A DNA stretch of 64,000 nucleotides from Merdimonas sp963929015 (lineage in GTDB: Bacteria > Bacillota > Clostridia > Lachnospirales > Lachnospiraceae). Under the pieces are notes generated by a model. That model had not been told where the DNA came from. It did not search any database and was given only the letters and a program-made list of their open reading frames with translations. Below are positions 15,636 to 24,718 of this stretch, one piece after another; the stretch's first letter is position 1, and each line of letters starts with the position of its first letter. The DNA lies in contig NZ_CAWVHE010000014.1 in assembly GCF_963929015.1 (NCBI RefSeq), positions 24,245 to 88,244 of the forward strand, written 5' to 3'. The position numbers and the translations under genes were made by a program.

Positions 15636-15962
15636 ATGAACGAAAAAGAGATTGAACGGCTGCTGCGCTCTTTGGGGATTGGCGCCACTTACCGGGGTTA
15701 CCGCTATCTGAATTACGGAATCCGCCTGTGCCTGATTGATGAAGATTATCTCTTATCCGTCAGCAAACTTCTGTATCCCCAGATCGCAAAGTATTTTCAC
15801 ACTACCAGCAGCAGTGTGGAGCGTGATATCCGTACTGCGGTCAAAGTCTGCTGGGAACGTGGAAATGTTTCTCTTCTTCAGGAAATCGCTCTTCACCCTA
15901 TCCGGATCCGTCCTACTTCCAGCGAATTTCTGGATATCCTGACTGCACATCTCCGAAAATAG
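15636..15962 (+). CDS. Stand-alone Spo0A C-terminal-type DNA-binding protein
   Basis: The 108-residue protein matches the DNA-binding effector domain of Spo0A without the receiver. It has LLRSLGIGATYRGYRYL at the N-terminus and YPQIAKYFHTTSSSVERDIR in the recognition region. Spo0A_C recognises 0A-box DNA (TGTCGAA type), so this short protein may compete with or replace Spo0A at a subset of sites; that role is inferred. ATG 15636 follows GAGGAGAAAGTGAC. About 330 bases after it hold no gene, only AT-rich DNA ending in a terminator. Confidence 0.85.
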   Translation: MNEKEIERLLRSLGIGATYRGYRYLNYGIRLCLIDEDYLLSVSKLLYPQIAKYFHTTSSSVERDIRTAVKVCWERGNVSLLQEIALHPIRIRPTSSEFLDILTAHLRK

Positions 15963-16190
15963 TCGGATATTTTTGTGGTTTGACCGTTTTTTTCTGTTCC
16001 TTAAGCCACTCTTAAGAAATTTTCTTTTTCTTTTATAGTTTTAACATATTTTAGACATATTTGTACCTTATACTAAAACACAGATAGTTAAGAATACTAT
16101 CTCCCCCTCATTAAAGTACATTACCGCAGATTATTTTTTTCAGCGGCATATACTTTACTCTCATTCCTTTAGATAGCTATAACAACAACG

Positions 16191-16220
16191 AACCCCGCAG
16201 GCATAGTGCCTGCGGGGTTT
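16191..16220. terminator. Strong bidirectional terminator
   Basis: AACCCCGCAGGCA and TGCCTGCGGGGTT form a perfect 13 bp stem around a four-base loop. It lies between the converging Spo0A-like gene and the rsmA-gltA-hydrolase run. The rest of 15963-16288 holds no gene I can see. Confidence 0.85.
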
Positions 16221-16288
16221 CGCTGTAAATCCTCTTTTCTGCTCTCTGTCTTGTCTGTTCTTTTCATTTATCAAAAGCGGCCGCCCGT

Positions 16289-17215
16289 TCAGGCCAGCCG
16301 CTCTTTCATCCACTGCAAAATATCTTCATAGACCTGCTGTCGATTCTGCTCATTGAGAACCTCATGCCGGTCATTCTCATACAGCTTTAATGTCACGTCT
16401 CTGATCCCTGCTTCCTGGTATCCCCGAAAGATTTTTTCCACAGCCTTTCCGAAATCCCCTACCGGATCCTGACGCCCGGATATCAGAAGTATGGGAAGTG
16501 TTCTGGGGATCCGAACAGCCCCCTTCCTCCCGGAAATCTTCTTCATTCCTTCAAACATCTGATAATAGCCGTTCACCGTAAAGGTAAAGCTGCACAGTGG
16601 GTCAGCCTCGTATACCGCCCGGATCACGGGATCTGAAGTGACCCATTCTTTATTGCTCACACTGGGCTCAAACCGCTTATTATAACTGCCAAGTCCCATC
16701 CGGTCAATGAACCGGCTTCGGAAATGCCATCCGCGGAACGCCGCGATCAAACGACAGAGCATCTGTCCTGCCTGCAAAAGCGGAATACTCTTTTCGCCTG
16801 TTCCCATGATCACCGCTCCGGCAAGACCTCTGCCATGAGTTAAGAGATACTGACGCAGAAGGAAAGATCCCATACTGTGCCCCAACAGATATAACGGAAC
16901 CTCCGGATATGTTTTCCTGGTGCGTTCTCGTAACGTGTGGATATCTTCGATCACGCACCGGTTCCCGTCCGGTTCATGAAAATACCCGTAATTTTCCTCT
17001 GTGGTCACAGAACCGCCGTGTCCCAGATGGTCATTGCCGGTCACATACCATCCCTGTTTGCAGAGCCAGGAAGCAAAATCATCATATCTGCCAATGTATT
17101 CCACCATCCCATGACAAATCTGCAAGGCTCCTTTTACTTCCCCCTGCGGGATCCACTCGATGGCATGGATCTGGGTCTCTCCGTCAGAAGAAGGATAATA
17201 AAATTCCTGTCTCAT
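16289..17215 (-). CDS. Alpha/beta hydrolase, lysophospholipase/monoacylglycerol lipase type
   Basis: The 308-residue protein is of the Hydrolase_4 group. It has the oxyanion region ICHGMVEYIGRYDDFA and the nucleophile elbow LLGHSMGSF (Ser near residue 112). The acid residue is in LISGRQDPVGD and the catalytic His in ENDRHEVLNE. No signal peptide is seen, so it is cytoplasmic. Family members cleave monoacylglycerols or lysophospholipids; the substrate here is not known. Its ATG directly abuts the citrate synthase stop codon, so the two are co-translated in one operon. Confidence 0.88.
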   Translation of the reverse strand: MRQEFYYPSSDGETQIHAIEWIPQGEVKGALQICHGMVEYIGRYDDFASWLCKQGWYVTGNDHLGHGGSVTTEENYGYFHEPDGNRCVIEDIHTLRERTRKTYPEVPLYLLGHSMGSFLLRQYLLTHGRGLAGAVIMGTGEKSIPLLQAGQMLCRLIAAFRGWHFRSRFIDRMGLGSYNKRFEPSVSNKEWVTSDPVIRAVYEADPLCSFTFTVNGYYQMFEGMKKISGRKGAVRIPRTLPILLISGRQDPVGDFGKAVEKIFRGYQEAGIRDVTLKLYENDRHEVLNEQNRQQVYEDILQWMKERLA

Positions 17216-18583
17216 TTAACGGTCTTCCATTCTTACATAATCCCGATACGGCGCAAGCGGCTTATACGCCGGACGGATGATCTTATCCACGTTGATCAGC
17301 TCTTCCAGTCTGTGCGCGCTCCAGCCTACGATACGCGCCGCCGCGAAGATCGGCGTGTAAAGAGCCGACGGGATGCCAAGCATACTGTACACCAGTCCGC
17401 TGTAGAAATCCACATTTGCATTGACGCCTTTGTAAATCTTACGCTTTTCTGCAATGACTTCCGGCGCCATATGCTCTACCATCTCATAAAGCGCGTACTC
17501 TTTTTCGTATCCCTTTTCTTTGGCCAGTTTCTTGACAAAATCTTTGAAAATGTCTGCTCTCGGGTCGGACACAGAATAGATCGCGTGTCCCATTCCGTAA
17601 ATCAGTCCCTTCCGGTCAAAGGCTTCTTTATTCAATAGTTTCAGCAGATAATCCCGCACTTCGTCCCGGTCTTCCCAGTCGTGCACTTTTTCCTTCATAT
17701 CCTCAAACATCTGAGTGACCTTAATGTTGGCGCCGCCATGCTTTGGCCCTTTCAGCGAGGCCATGGCAGCCGCAATGGTGGAGTAAGTATCTGTTCCCGA
17801 AGAAGTAACCACATGCGTCGTAAAGGTAGAGTTATTTCCTCCGCCGTGATCCATATGGAGCACCAGCGCCATATCAAGGATCCTTGCCTCCAGCTTGGTA
17901 TACTGCCGGTCTTCTCTTAACATCATCAGGATGTTTTCTGCTGTGGACAGTTCCGGAGAAGGGGCGTAAATAAACAGATCGTCTCCCATCCGGTAGTTAT
18001 ATGCGTGATAACCGTAAACCATCATCATGGGGAACTGACTGATCAGGTTCAGACACTGACGCAGCACATTGGGGATTGAAGTATCGTCTGCCATGGCATC
18101 ATAAGAATACAGGCTTAAAATAGACCTGGACAGGCTGTTCATCATATCCCGGCTGGGCGCTTTCATGATCACGTCCCGCACAAAAGTAGGGGGAAGGGTT
18201 CTCCGCTCTACCAGGGTATTGTGAAAAGTAGCAAGCTCCTGCTGGCTGGGAAGTTCTCCAAAAAGCAACAGATAAGAAATTTCTTCAAACCCGTAATGAT
18301 CTGCCTCCAGAAATCCCTTTACCAGATCCTTGATATTATAACCACGGTAATAAAGATTGCCCGCGCAGGGAACCTCTTTGCCGTCCACCACTTTGGTGGC
18401 GCAAACATCGGAAATATTCGTAAGCCCGGCCAGAACGCCTTTTCCGTTTAAATCACGGAGTCCCCGTTTGACTTCATATTTCCCATACAGTTCTTTATCT
18501 ATGGCATTTTTCTCCTCACAGATCTTTGCAAACTGTTCGATTTCCGGTGTGACTTCAAATAATGCGTATTCCTTTGTTGACAT
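17216..18583 (-). CDS. gltA: Citrate synthase
   Basis: The 455-residue protein joins acetyl-CoA and oxaloacetate to make citrate, the entry step toward 2-oxoglutarate and glutamate in anaerobes with a partial cycle. HMDHGGGNNSTF holds the citrate-binding His region, GLIYGMGHAIYS the second His, and DPRADIF the catalytic Asp region. I start at MSTKEYALFEV (18583), preceded by AGGAAGGGTGAAGCGC; the frame extends 30 codons further into the rsmA end. The N-terminal extension before GLRDLNGKGV is typical of Clostridia type II-like forms. Gene order is rsmA, gltA, hydrolase with gaps of 28 and 0 bases. Confidence 0.9.
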   Translation of the reverse strand: MSTKEYALFEVTPEIEQFAKICEEKNAIDKELYGKYEVKRGLRDLNGKGVLAGLTNISDVCATKVVDGKEVPCAGNLYYRGYNIKDLVKGFLEADHYGFEEISYLLLFGELPSQQELATFHNTLVERRTLPPTFVRDVIMKAPSRDMMNSLSRSILSLYSYDAMADDTSIPNVLRQCLNLISQFPMMMVYGYHAYNYRMGDDLFIYAPSPELSTAENILMMLREDRQYTKLEARILDMALVLHMDHGGGNNSTFTTHVVTSSGTDTYSTIAAAMASLKGPKHGGANIKVTQMFEDMKEKVHDWEDRDEVRDYLLKLLNKEAFDRKGLIYGMGHAIYSVSDPRADIFKDFVKKLAKEKGYEKEYALYEMVEHMAPEVIAEKRKIYKGVNANVDFYSGLVYSMLGIPSALYTPIFAAARIVGWSAHRLEELINVDKIIRPAYKPLAPYRDYVRMEDR

Positions 18584-18611
18584 GCGCTTCACCCTTCCTT
18601 TCTGTTTCTTT

Positions 18612-19508
18612 CTAAGAACCAGTCTCTCCGTCAGACGGGATCCGGTCCCATAAATCATCCGCAAGAGCGGCAAATTCTTCTAAAGACAGGGCCTCTCCCC
18701 GGACGCTGCTTCCCTTTCCAAGCTTTTCGATCCCTTCGGCAATGGCTTCCCTGGAAAGCGGGATCTGACCGGAGTTGCAAAGGCCATTGACCAGGGTTTT
18801 CCTTCTCTGATTAAAGGAAGCCCGTATGATCTGAAAGAAAAAAGCTTCATTTTTGACCACGACCGGAGGCTGCTCGTGCCGGGTCAGACGTATCACTGCC
18901 GACCCCACCTTCGGACGGGGCATAAAACAATTGGGCGGTACATTTGCCACCACATAGGGGCTTGCATAATACTGGACCGCCAGCGACAGCGCGCCATAGT
19001 CTTTGCTCCCCGGGCCACTCTGCATCCGCTCCGCCACTTCCTTTTGCACCATAACAGTAATACTGTCCACAGGGACATGCCCCTCGAATAATCCCATGAT
19101 AATCGGGGTGGTAATATAGTAAGGAAGATTGGCCACGATCTTGATCGGCCTTCCGCCATTTTCTTTCTCTGCAAGTTCTCTGATATTCAGTTTCAAAACA
19201 TCCTCATGGATGATCTGCACATTCTCATACTCTTTTAAGGTATCCGCCAGTATGGGGATCAGATTGGCGTCAATCTCCACGGCAATCACTTTTCCGGCAG
19301 CCTCTGCCAGATATTGGGTCATAGTCCCGATGCCGGGGCCGATCTCCAGCACCATATCCTCTTTGGTAATCTCTGCCGCTTTTATGATTTTATCTAATAC
19401 ATGGGTATCAATCAGAAAATTCTGCCCGAATTTTTTTTGAAATGAGAAGTTGTATTTCTGCAGGATCTCTATTGTATTTTTGGGATTTCCCAGTGTCGGA
19501 CCGCTCAT
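18612..19508 (-). CDS. rsmA: 16S rRNA dimethyladenosine transferase
   Basis: RsmA (KsgA) dimethylates two adjacent adenosines near the 3' end of 16S rRNA late in small-subunit assembly. Seen here are FQKKFGQNFLID near the N-terminus, the SAM motif VLEIGPGIGTMTQYL, and the catalytic NLPYYITTPI (N-L-P-Y). The C-terminal helical domain carries ASFNQRRKTLVNGL. Length of about 298 fits the family. Adjacent ATG codons at 19511 and 19508 share the site GGAGTG; I use the second for spacing. Loss of this enzyme gives kasugamycin resistance in other bacteria. Confidence 0.93.
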   Translation of the reverse strand: MSGPTLGNPKNTIEILQKYNFSFQKKFGQNFLIDTHVLDKIIKAAEITKEDMVLEIGPGIGTMTQYLAEAAGKVIAVEIDANLIPILADTLKEYENVQIIHEDVLKLNIRELAEKENGGRPIKIVANLPYYITTPIIMGLFEGHVPVDSITVMVQKEVAERMQSGPGSKDYGALSLAVQYYASPYVVANVPPNCFMPRPKVGSAVIRLTRHEQPPVVVKNEAFFFQIIRASFNQRRKTLVNGLCNSGQIPLSREAIAEGIEKLGKGSSVRGEALSLEEFAALADDLWDRIPSDGETGS

Positions 19509-19618
19509 CATTACACTCCAGTTATCAAGTATATGTGTCATTATACAATATTTTGGGGCGTAAGGATATAGCTAAAAAGAAAAATAATCATTAAGAAAAA
19601 ATGAACTTTTTGAAACTT

Positions 19619-19840
19619 TCAGTCATCCCGGCCGTCATTTTCAAGCTTCAGGATGTCTTCAATACCACATTCCAGGCAGTCGCAGATCTTGGCAAGCGTG
19701 TGAAGATCCACCCTTACCACCTTATTTTTGCAGTAATTATTTAACTGTGTTCTCTGCAGCCTGCAGGCATAGCATAACTGTGTCTTGCTCACGCCTTTGC
19801 TGGCCAGTACCTGCTCCAGATCAATCCTTATCGTGCTCAT
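19619..19840 (-). CDS. Small XRE-family HTH regulator
   Basis: The 73-residue protein has the YozG-like HTH form: IDLEQVLASKGVSKTQLCYA, then RTQLNNYCKNK, then LHTLAKICDCLECGIEDIL. It is a stand-alone DNA-binding domain with no sensor part. GGTGAGAG precedes ATG 19840. It stands apart from rsmA by about 110 bases and is divergent from the small membrane protein at 19966, which it may control; that link is inference. Confidence 0.8.
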   Translation of the reverse strand: MSTIRIDLEQVLASKGVSKTQLCYACRLQRTQLNNYCKNKVVRVDLHTLAKICDCLECGIEDILKLENDGRDD

Positions 19841-19965
19841 ACTCTCACCATACCGTTTCTTTTGTTAAAGTATACCCATTATTTTATTGAAAAAATAGAT
19901 ATATTAACCTACACTGTAAGTAATTACACTGTATCTTCTATGAAAGGATTTCGTAAGGATTTTTT

Positions 19966-20310
19966 ATGAACCGCTGGAAATTTTACCGAAAACTGTATCT
20001 GACCGCCGGCCTTCTTTTTTGCGCTCTTACGCTCTTCCTCTCCATCGAAACGGCTCCCTGCCAGGTCATGGCTTCCTCCGTATTTACTTCCTCCGGTCTT
20101 ACAGAAACAGACCTTACGGTGGTGATGCACACGCTGCTCCCCGTCCGCCAGGAGGAAATTGCCAGAGAGGTGATCAAGAAGCACCGAAATATCAACAACC
20201 CCCGCGGGCAGGCTTTCTATTCTCTAAAGCTCTACCGCACGGGGGTGCATTATCATTTACATATTTTGTATGATACCATACGCTGTGATGCGTCCGGGCG
20301 TCTTCTATGA
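19966..20310 (+). CDS. Small secreted or membrane-anchored protein of unknown function
   Basis: The 114-residue protein has a basic start and a hydrophobic segment (about 10-28, LTAGLLFCALTLFLS) like a signal peptide or anchor. A polar domain follows with LPVRQEEIAREVIKKH and YRTGVHYHLHILYD. AAGGA lies eight bases before ATG 19966. It stands alone on the plus strand between minus-strand genes. I do not recognise the family; the compositional pattern and ribosome site support a real gene over chance. Confidence 0.6.
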   Translation: MNRWKFYRKLYLTAGLLFCALTLFLSIETAPCQVMASSVFTSSGLTETDLTVVMHTLLPVRQEEIAREVIKKHRNINNPRGQAFYSLKLYRTGVHYHLHILYDTIRCDASGRLL

Positions 20311-20330
20311 AGTCCCGGCGCCGCCTGCCT

Positions 20331-21092
20331 TTACAGCCGGTACAGATCTTTTGCATTCTGCCAGGTCTGCGCCGTCACTTCTTCCGGAGAAACCTGTTTG
20401 ATCCTTGCGATCTCTTCCGCCACGTAAGAAAGGTATAACGAAGAGTTGCGTTTTCCCCGGAAAGGCACAGGAGCCAGATACGGGCAGTCCGTTTCCAGTA
20501 CGATGGACGACAGGGGAACCGCCTCTACCGTTTCTTTGAGTTTTCTGGCGTTTTTAAATGTGACAACGCCTCCCACTCCGATGTAGAATCCCATTTTTAC
20601 ATATTCTTTCGCCATCTCGGCGGAATACGAATAGCAGTGGATCACGCCGGTCAGATCGCCGGCGTGTTTTTTCATGATCTCCATGGTGTCCGCCGCCGCT
20701 TCCCGGCTGTGGATGAGAACCGGAAGATCCACCTCCCGCGCCAGTTCCAGCTGACGCTCAAACCAGTAGATCTGCTGTTCCCTCGATTCTTTGTTCCAGT
20801 AATAATCCAGGCCGATCTCGCCGACCGCCAGCACCTTCGGATCCTGACAGAGGATTTTCATTTCCTCCAGCCTGGCTTCATTAAGGCCGCCCACCTCGTC
20901 CGGATGCACGCCCACCGCCGCGTACATGAAGGGATACGCCCGGGCCAGCTCAATCACCCGGCGGCAGGACTCGTAGGAAGCGCTGACGTTGACAATGGCT
21001 CCGACGCCTCCATTTTCCATGGAAGAAAGGAGCGCTTCCCTGTCCCCGTCAAACTGCTCGTCGTCATAATGGGCATGGGTGTCAAAGATCAT
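20331..21092 (-). CDS. tatD: TatD-family metal-dependent deoxyribonuclease
   Basis: The 253-residue TIM-barrel hydrolase shows the metal ligands HxH in FDTHAHYDD, the Glu in VGEIGLDYYW, and the His residues in LPVLIHSREAA and VIHCYSYSAEM. The final Asp is in LETDCPYLAP. TatD proteins act as 3'-5' exonucleases or DNases in repair and nucleic-acid turnover. The ATG overlaps the stop of the ddh gene (ATGA). In many Clostridia tatD directly follows metG; here ddh and a palindrome lie between them. Confidence 0.93.
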   Translation of the reverse strand: MIFDTHAHYDDEQFDGDREALLSSMENGGVGAIVNVSASYESCRRVIELARAYPFMYAAVGVHPDEVGGLNEARLEEMKILCQDPKVLAVGEIGLDYYWNKESREQQIYWFERQLELAREVDLPVLIHSREAAADTMEIMKKHAGDLTGVIHCYSYSAEMAKEYVKMGFYIGVGGVVTFKNARKLKETVEAVPLSSIVLETDCPYLAPVPFRGKRNSSLYLSYVAEEIARIKQVSPEEVTAQTWQNAKDLYRL

Positions 21093-22075
21093 AACAGTTC
21101 TGCCCTCTGCTCTTCCGGTGTCTTCATAGACAGAAGCGCCGGCGCGATGTCAAATACTGTGCGGGCTCCGCTCTCGCCTTTTTTCGACAGACGGTACGCC
21201 GCTCTTGCATAAGCCACCAGCACGCTTGCCGTAAACTCCGGATTAGAATCCAGCTTCAGAGAATATTCGATCACATGTCTGCTGCCCTCAGTTCCCGTCT
21301 CGCCGGTACGGATCACAAATCCGCCGTGAGGCATCTGGCTGTGCTGCTCCTTCAGTTCCTCCTCAGTGATAAAAGTTACAGTCGTATCATATTCGTCAAA
21401 GTAATTGGGCATGGTCTTGATAGCCTCTTCGATGGCTTTTAAGTCCGCGCCTTCCTCCGGCACGACATAGCATTCCCGCAGGTGCTTCTCCCGGGTCGTA
21501 AGAGACGGTTCGCTTCCGCTTCTTACACGGTTTACCGCATCCTCGATCGGCACCGTATACTGAATGGCATTCTTCACACCCTCGATCCGGCGGATCGCAT
21601 CTGAATGTCCCTGGCTGACGCCCCTGCCCCAGAAGGTGTAAGTGCTTCCCTGCACCAGGATAGACTCCGCATACAGACGGTTCAGAGAAAACATACCCGG
21701 ATCCCAGCCTACAGAAATAATACTCACATTTTCCCCGGCCTTCGCAGCCTGATCCACATTTGCAAAATACTCCGGAATCCTTGCATGGGTATCAAAACTG
21801 TCGATCGTGTTAAAATCCGCAGCGATCTGCGGTCCCATCACCGGAAGATCCGTAGCAGAGCCGCCGCAGAGGATCATCACATCCACCTCGCCCTTCATCG
21901 CCTTCATATCATCCATGGACTTCACAGCCGCTGTCTTTGTCTCGATCTTCACAGACGCCGGATCTCTTCTGGTAAACACAGCCGCCAGCTCCATATCCTC
22001 ATTGCGGGCAATCGCCTTTTCCACACCTTTTCCAATATTACCATAACCTACAATACCAATTCTAATCTTATCCAC
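21089..22075 (-). CDS. ddh: meso-Diaminopimelate dehydrogenase
   Basis: The 328-residue NADPH-dependent enzyme makes meso-diaminopimelate from tetrahydrodipicolinate in one step, feeding both lysine and peptidoglycan. The N-terminal Rossmann motif is IGIVGYGNIGKG. SVGWDPGMFSLNRL and FWGRGVSQGHSDA match the substrate-binding region. I choose GTG 22075 with AAAGGAGG nine bases upstream. The frame extends upstream to 22156 only because it reads through the palindromic repeat, so that extension is not real. Close linkage to metG and tatD suggests one transcript. Confidence 0.92.
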   Translation of the reverse strand: MDKIRIGIVGYGNIGKGVEKAIARNEDMELAAVFTRRDPASVKIETKTAAVKSMDDMKAMKGEVDVMILCGGSATDLPVMGPQIAADFNTIDSFDTHARIPEYFANVDQAAKAGENVSIISVGWDPGMFSLNRLYAESILVQGSTYTFWGRGVSQGHSDAIRRIEGVKNAIQYTVPIEDAVNRVRSGSEPSLTTREKHLRECYVVPEEGADLKAIEEAIKTMPNYFDEYDTTVTFITEEELKEQHSQMPHGGFVIRTGETGTEGSRHVIEYSLKLDSNPEFTASVLVAYARAAYRLSKKGESGARTVFDIAPALLSMKTPEEQRAELL

Positions 22076-22116
22076 AATGTTATCCTCCTTTAATCCACAT
22101 TTTCCACAACACCTTT

Positions 22117-22158
22117 CATTGGGGACGGGGGATTTCTGGAAATCCCCCGTCCCCAATG
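22117..22158. repeat. Perfect 20+2+20 palindrome, GGGGGATTT-type dispersed element
   Basis: CATTGGGGACGGGGGATTTC and its exact complement surround two bases. It begins one base after the metG stop codon. The same core occurs at 55316-55355 and 55514-55551. Confidence 0.9.
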
Positions 22159-22159
22159 A

Positions 22160-24112
22160 TTAGCTGATCTGCGCCCCTGCGGGCATTTCTTTTTCTGGTG
22201 TCATCAACGCCAGCCTGCCGTCTGCGTCTTCCGCGCACAGAAGCATGCCTTCGGACAGTACGCCTGCCAATTTGGCCGGTTTTAAATTGACCAGCACCAT
22301 GACTTTTTTGCCCACCATTTCTTCCGGGGTGTAGTGGGCTTTGATGCCGGATACGATCTGTTTTACCTGGCTGCCGATCTTAACCTGGGAGCAGAGAAGT
22401 TTTCTGGACTTCTTTACTTCTTCGCAGGCTATGATCTCGCCTACCTGGAACTGCATTTTCTCGAAGTCTTCGAAAGTGATCTCCGGCTTTGCCTCGATGT
22501 CGATGACGGCTTCTTCCTTCGCCGCGCCGTCTGCCCCGCCGTCTGCGTCTGCCGCGCTGTCGTCTGCGCTATCTGCCGCGGGATGCAGTTCTTCGACTTT
22601 TTTCATAACTTCATTAAGATCCAGTCTTGCGAACAGGATCTCCGGTTTCTCTGTGACTTTTCCGTCGCCCAGCTGCTCCAGGATCTTAACGGAAGTGTCC
22701 GGCATGAAGGACGCCAGTTCTTTTGCGCCGACTTTGATGCTTTCGATCAGATGTGCCAGCACGGTTTCCAGCCGGTCTTTTTTCGCCTCGTCTTTTGCCA
22801 GTACCCAGGGCGTGGTCTCGTCGATGTATTTGTTGCACCGTTTGAAGAGATTGAAGATCTCGGTGATGGCGTCTGCCACCCGGAGCTTATCCATCTTTTC
22901 ATCCACTTTTCCGGCCAGCCCTTCGGTCATGGCTTTCAGATCGTTGTCGAATCCTTTTTCCGTCTCGTCGGCCGCGCCTTTATCTGTAACCACTCCGCCA
23001 AAATATTTGTTGGTCATGGAAATTGTCCGGTTCACCAGGTTGCCCAGCGTATTGGCAAGGTCTGCGTTCATCCGCTCTACCATCAGTTCCCAGGTGATCA
23101 CGCCGTCATTGTCAAATGGCATCTCATGCAGCACAAAATAACGCACCGCGTCTACGCCAAAGAAATCCACCAGTTCGTCGGCATACAGCACATTTCCCTT
23201 GGACTTGCTCATCTTGCCGTCCCCCTGCAGAAGCCATGGGTGTCCAAATACCTGTTTTGGCAGCGGCAGATCCAGCGCCATCAGGAAGATCGGCCAGTAA
23301 ATGGTATGGAACCGGATGATATCCTTTCCGATCAGATGGAGATCCGCAGGCCAGTTTTTCTTGAACAGTTCGGAACTTTCTCCGTCGCAGTCGTAACCGA
23401 TGCCGGTAATGTAGTTGGTGAGGGCGTCCAGCCACACGTAAACCACATGCTTGGGATCAAAATCCACCGGCACGCCCCAGGTAAAGGATGTTCTGGACAC
23501 GCACAGATCCTGCAGTCCCGGAAGCAGGAAGTTATTCATCATCTCATTTTTCCGGGATACGGGCTGGATAAACTCCGGATGCTCGTTGATATAATCGATC
23601 AGCCGGTCCGCATATTTACTCATACGGAAGAAATAAGCCTCTTCTTTGGCAGGCTTCACTTCACGGCCGCAGTCCGGACATTTGCCGTCCACCAGCTGGG
23701 ACTCTGTCCAGAACGACTCGCAGGGCGTACAGTAAAGTCCCTCATAAGAACCTTTGTAAATGTCTCCCTGCTCATACAGCTTTTTGAAAATCTTCTGTAC
23801 CTGTTTTTCATGATCCTTATCCGTGGTCCGGATAAATTTATCGTAAGAGGTGTTCATAAGATCCCAGATATTTTGAATCTCGCCTGCCACCCCGTCCACG
23901 AATTCCTGCGGAGTGACTCCCGCCTCTTCTGCCTTCAGCTCAATCTTCTGTCCGTGCTCATCGGTTCCTGTCTGGAAGAACACGTCAAAGCCGCGGCTTC
24001 TTTTGTACCTTGCGATTGCATCCGCCAGAACCGCCTCATAGGTGTTGCCGATGTGCGGCTTCCCGGAGGTATACGCAATGGCAGTCGTAATATAATACTT
24101 CTGCTTTTCCAT
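22160..24112 (-). CDS. metG: Methionyl-tRNA synthetase
   Basis: The 650-residue class I synthetase charges tRNA-Met. The HIGH-type motif is in SGKPHIGNTYEAV, the zinc domain has CTPCESFW and CPDCGREV, and KMSKSKGNV is the KMSKS loop. After the anticodon-binding helical domain come an Ala/Asp-rich linker and a C-terminal EMAP/OB domain (about 555-650, FEKMQFQVGEI and GIKAHYTPEEMVGKKV) used for dimerisation and tRNA binding. The start at 24112 has GGAGAG nine bases upstream. Expression is governed by the T-box leader upstream. Confidence 0.96.
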   Translation of the reverse strand: MEKQKYYITTAIAYTSGKPHIGNTYEAVLADAIARYKRSRGFDVFFQTGTDEHGQKIELKAEEAGVTPQEFVDGVAGEIQNIWDLMNTSYDKFIRTTDKDHEKQVQKIFKKLYEQGDIYKGSYEGLYCTPCESFWTESQLVDGKCPDCGREVKPAKEEAYFFRMSKYADRLIDYINEHPEFIQPVSRKNEMMNNFLLPGLQDLCVSRTSFTWGVPVDFDPKHVVYVWLDALTNYITGIGYDCDGESSELFKKNWPADLHLIGKDIIRFHTIYWPIFLMALDLPLPKQVFGHPWLLQGDGKMSKSKGNVLYADELVDFFGVDAVRYFVLHEMPFDNDGVITWELMVERMNADLANTLGNLVNRTISMTNKYFGGVVTDKGAADETEKGFDNDLKAMTEGLAGKVDEKMDKLRVADAITEIFNLFKRCNKYIDETTPWVLAKDEAKKDRLETVLAHLIESIKVGAKELASFMPDTSVKILEQLGDGKVTEKPEILFARLDLNEVMKKVEELHPAADSADDSAADADGGADGAAKEEAVIDIEAKPEITFEDFEKMQFQVGEIIACEEVKKSRKLLCSQVKIGSQVKQIVSGIKAHYTPEEMVGKKVMVLVNLKPAKLAGVLSEGMLLCAEDADGRLALMTPEKEMPAGAQIS

Positions 24113-24138
24113 AACACATTCTCTCCTTTTCCACAAAA

Positions 24139-24590
24139 TAAAAAAACTCTGATCTTTCCATATTAGTAGAAATATCAGAGAAGACGGGATCTCTCCCGTG
24201 GTACCACTTCTGTTCGTCTTTCGCCTCGCGGCCGAAAGACCTTGGCAAGTGCCCTGCTATTTTTCAAAACATTTTTCAAGACATTTTTCAAAATATTTTC
24301 CAGGACACCTTCCGCGATAAAGGGCGGACCCTTTGCCGGCTTACCTGCTTAGCCGTTCCAGGCACAATCTCTGTACCCGAAGCATGCCGCACACTGTGCC
24401 GCGCACACCTCTTCAACGACGCCGCAAGGCTCACCCGCACCGCTCAAAAGCCATCTTCCGCCGGTTTCGTCATCCGTTCCTCTCAGCATTCCGGAACTTC
24501 TCTGTAAGATCCTTCGCCGGCATACTCTCTTTTTCACAGCGTTTCCTGATTTTAATAATACTAAGCCGCAGACATCTGCCGCCTGCTACG
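24139..24590 (-). promoter_or_regulatory. T-box riboswitch leader, methionine specifier
   Basis: The minus strand upstream of metG has the T-box sequence AAGTGGTACCACGGGAG (about 24193-24209). A terminator hairpin CTCTGATATTT...ATCAGAG follows, with a run of T (24139-24180). Further upstream, CAGAGAAGTTCCGGAATGCT followed by GAGGAAC looks like distal Stem I. Next to it, GGATGACG carries ATG at 24471-24473, where the specifier codon is expected, so uncharged tRNA-Met would be the ligand. Binding should turn metG on. The 5' boundary is estimated from the promoter at 24597-24626. Confidence 0.85.
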
Positions 24591-24596
24591 TCTCAA

Positions 24597-24626
24597 ATCG
24601 TAGCATAAAAAAAGGCGGGATGTCAA
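24597..24626 (-). promoter_or_regulatory. Promoter of the metG leader
   Basis: TTGACA (24621-24626) is followed after 18 bases by TACGAT (24597-24602) on the minus strand, placing the start near 24590 at the 5' end of the T-box leader. Confidence 0.55.
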
Positions 24627-24670
24627 GGACTTTCCCTATTCCTGCTTCCCATCTGCTGCTCTTCCACGCA

Positions 24671-24715
24671 AAAGGGGATTTTGCCGGCGCCTTTTCCACC
24701 GGAAAATCCCCTTTT
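24671..24715 (-). terminator. Terminator after the polyamine operon
   Basis: AAAGGGGATTTT and AAAATCCCCTTTT form a 12 bp stem with a 20-base GC-rich interior that can also pair partly. It begins directly after the potCD stop codon. Confidence 0.75.
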
Positions 24716-24718
24716 CCT

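Noticed and set aside
22076..22156. N-terminal extension of the ddh frame and of the plsC frame (55298-55387) with the same GTGDFQKSPVPNE residues
   Set aside because: The identical residues come from reading through the palindromic repeat; ribosome sites point to downstream starts.
23124..23435. 103-residue frame and the 610-residue plus-strand frame over metG
   Set aside because: They are shadows of a complete methionyl-tRNA synthetase.
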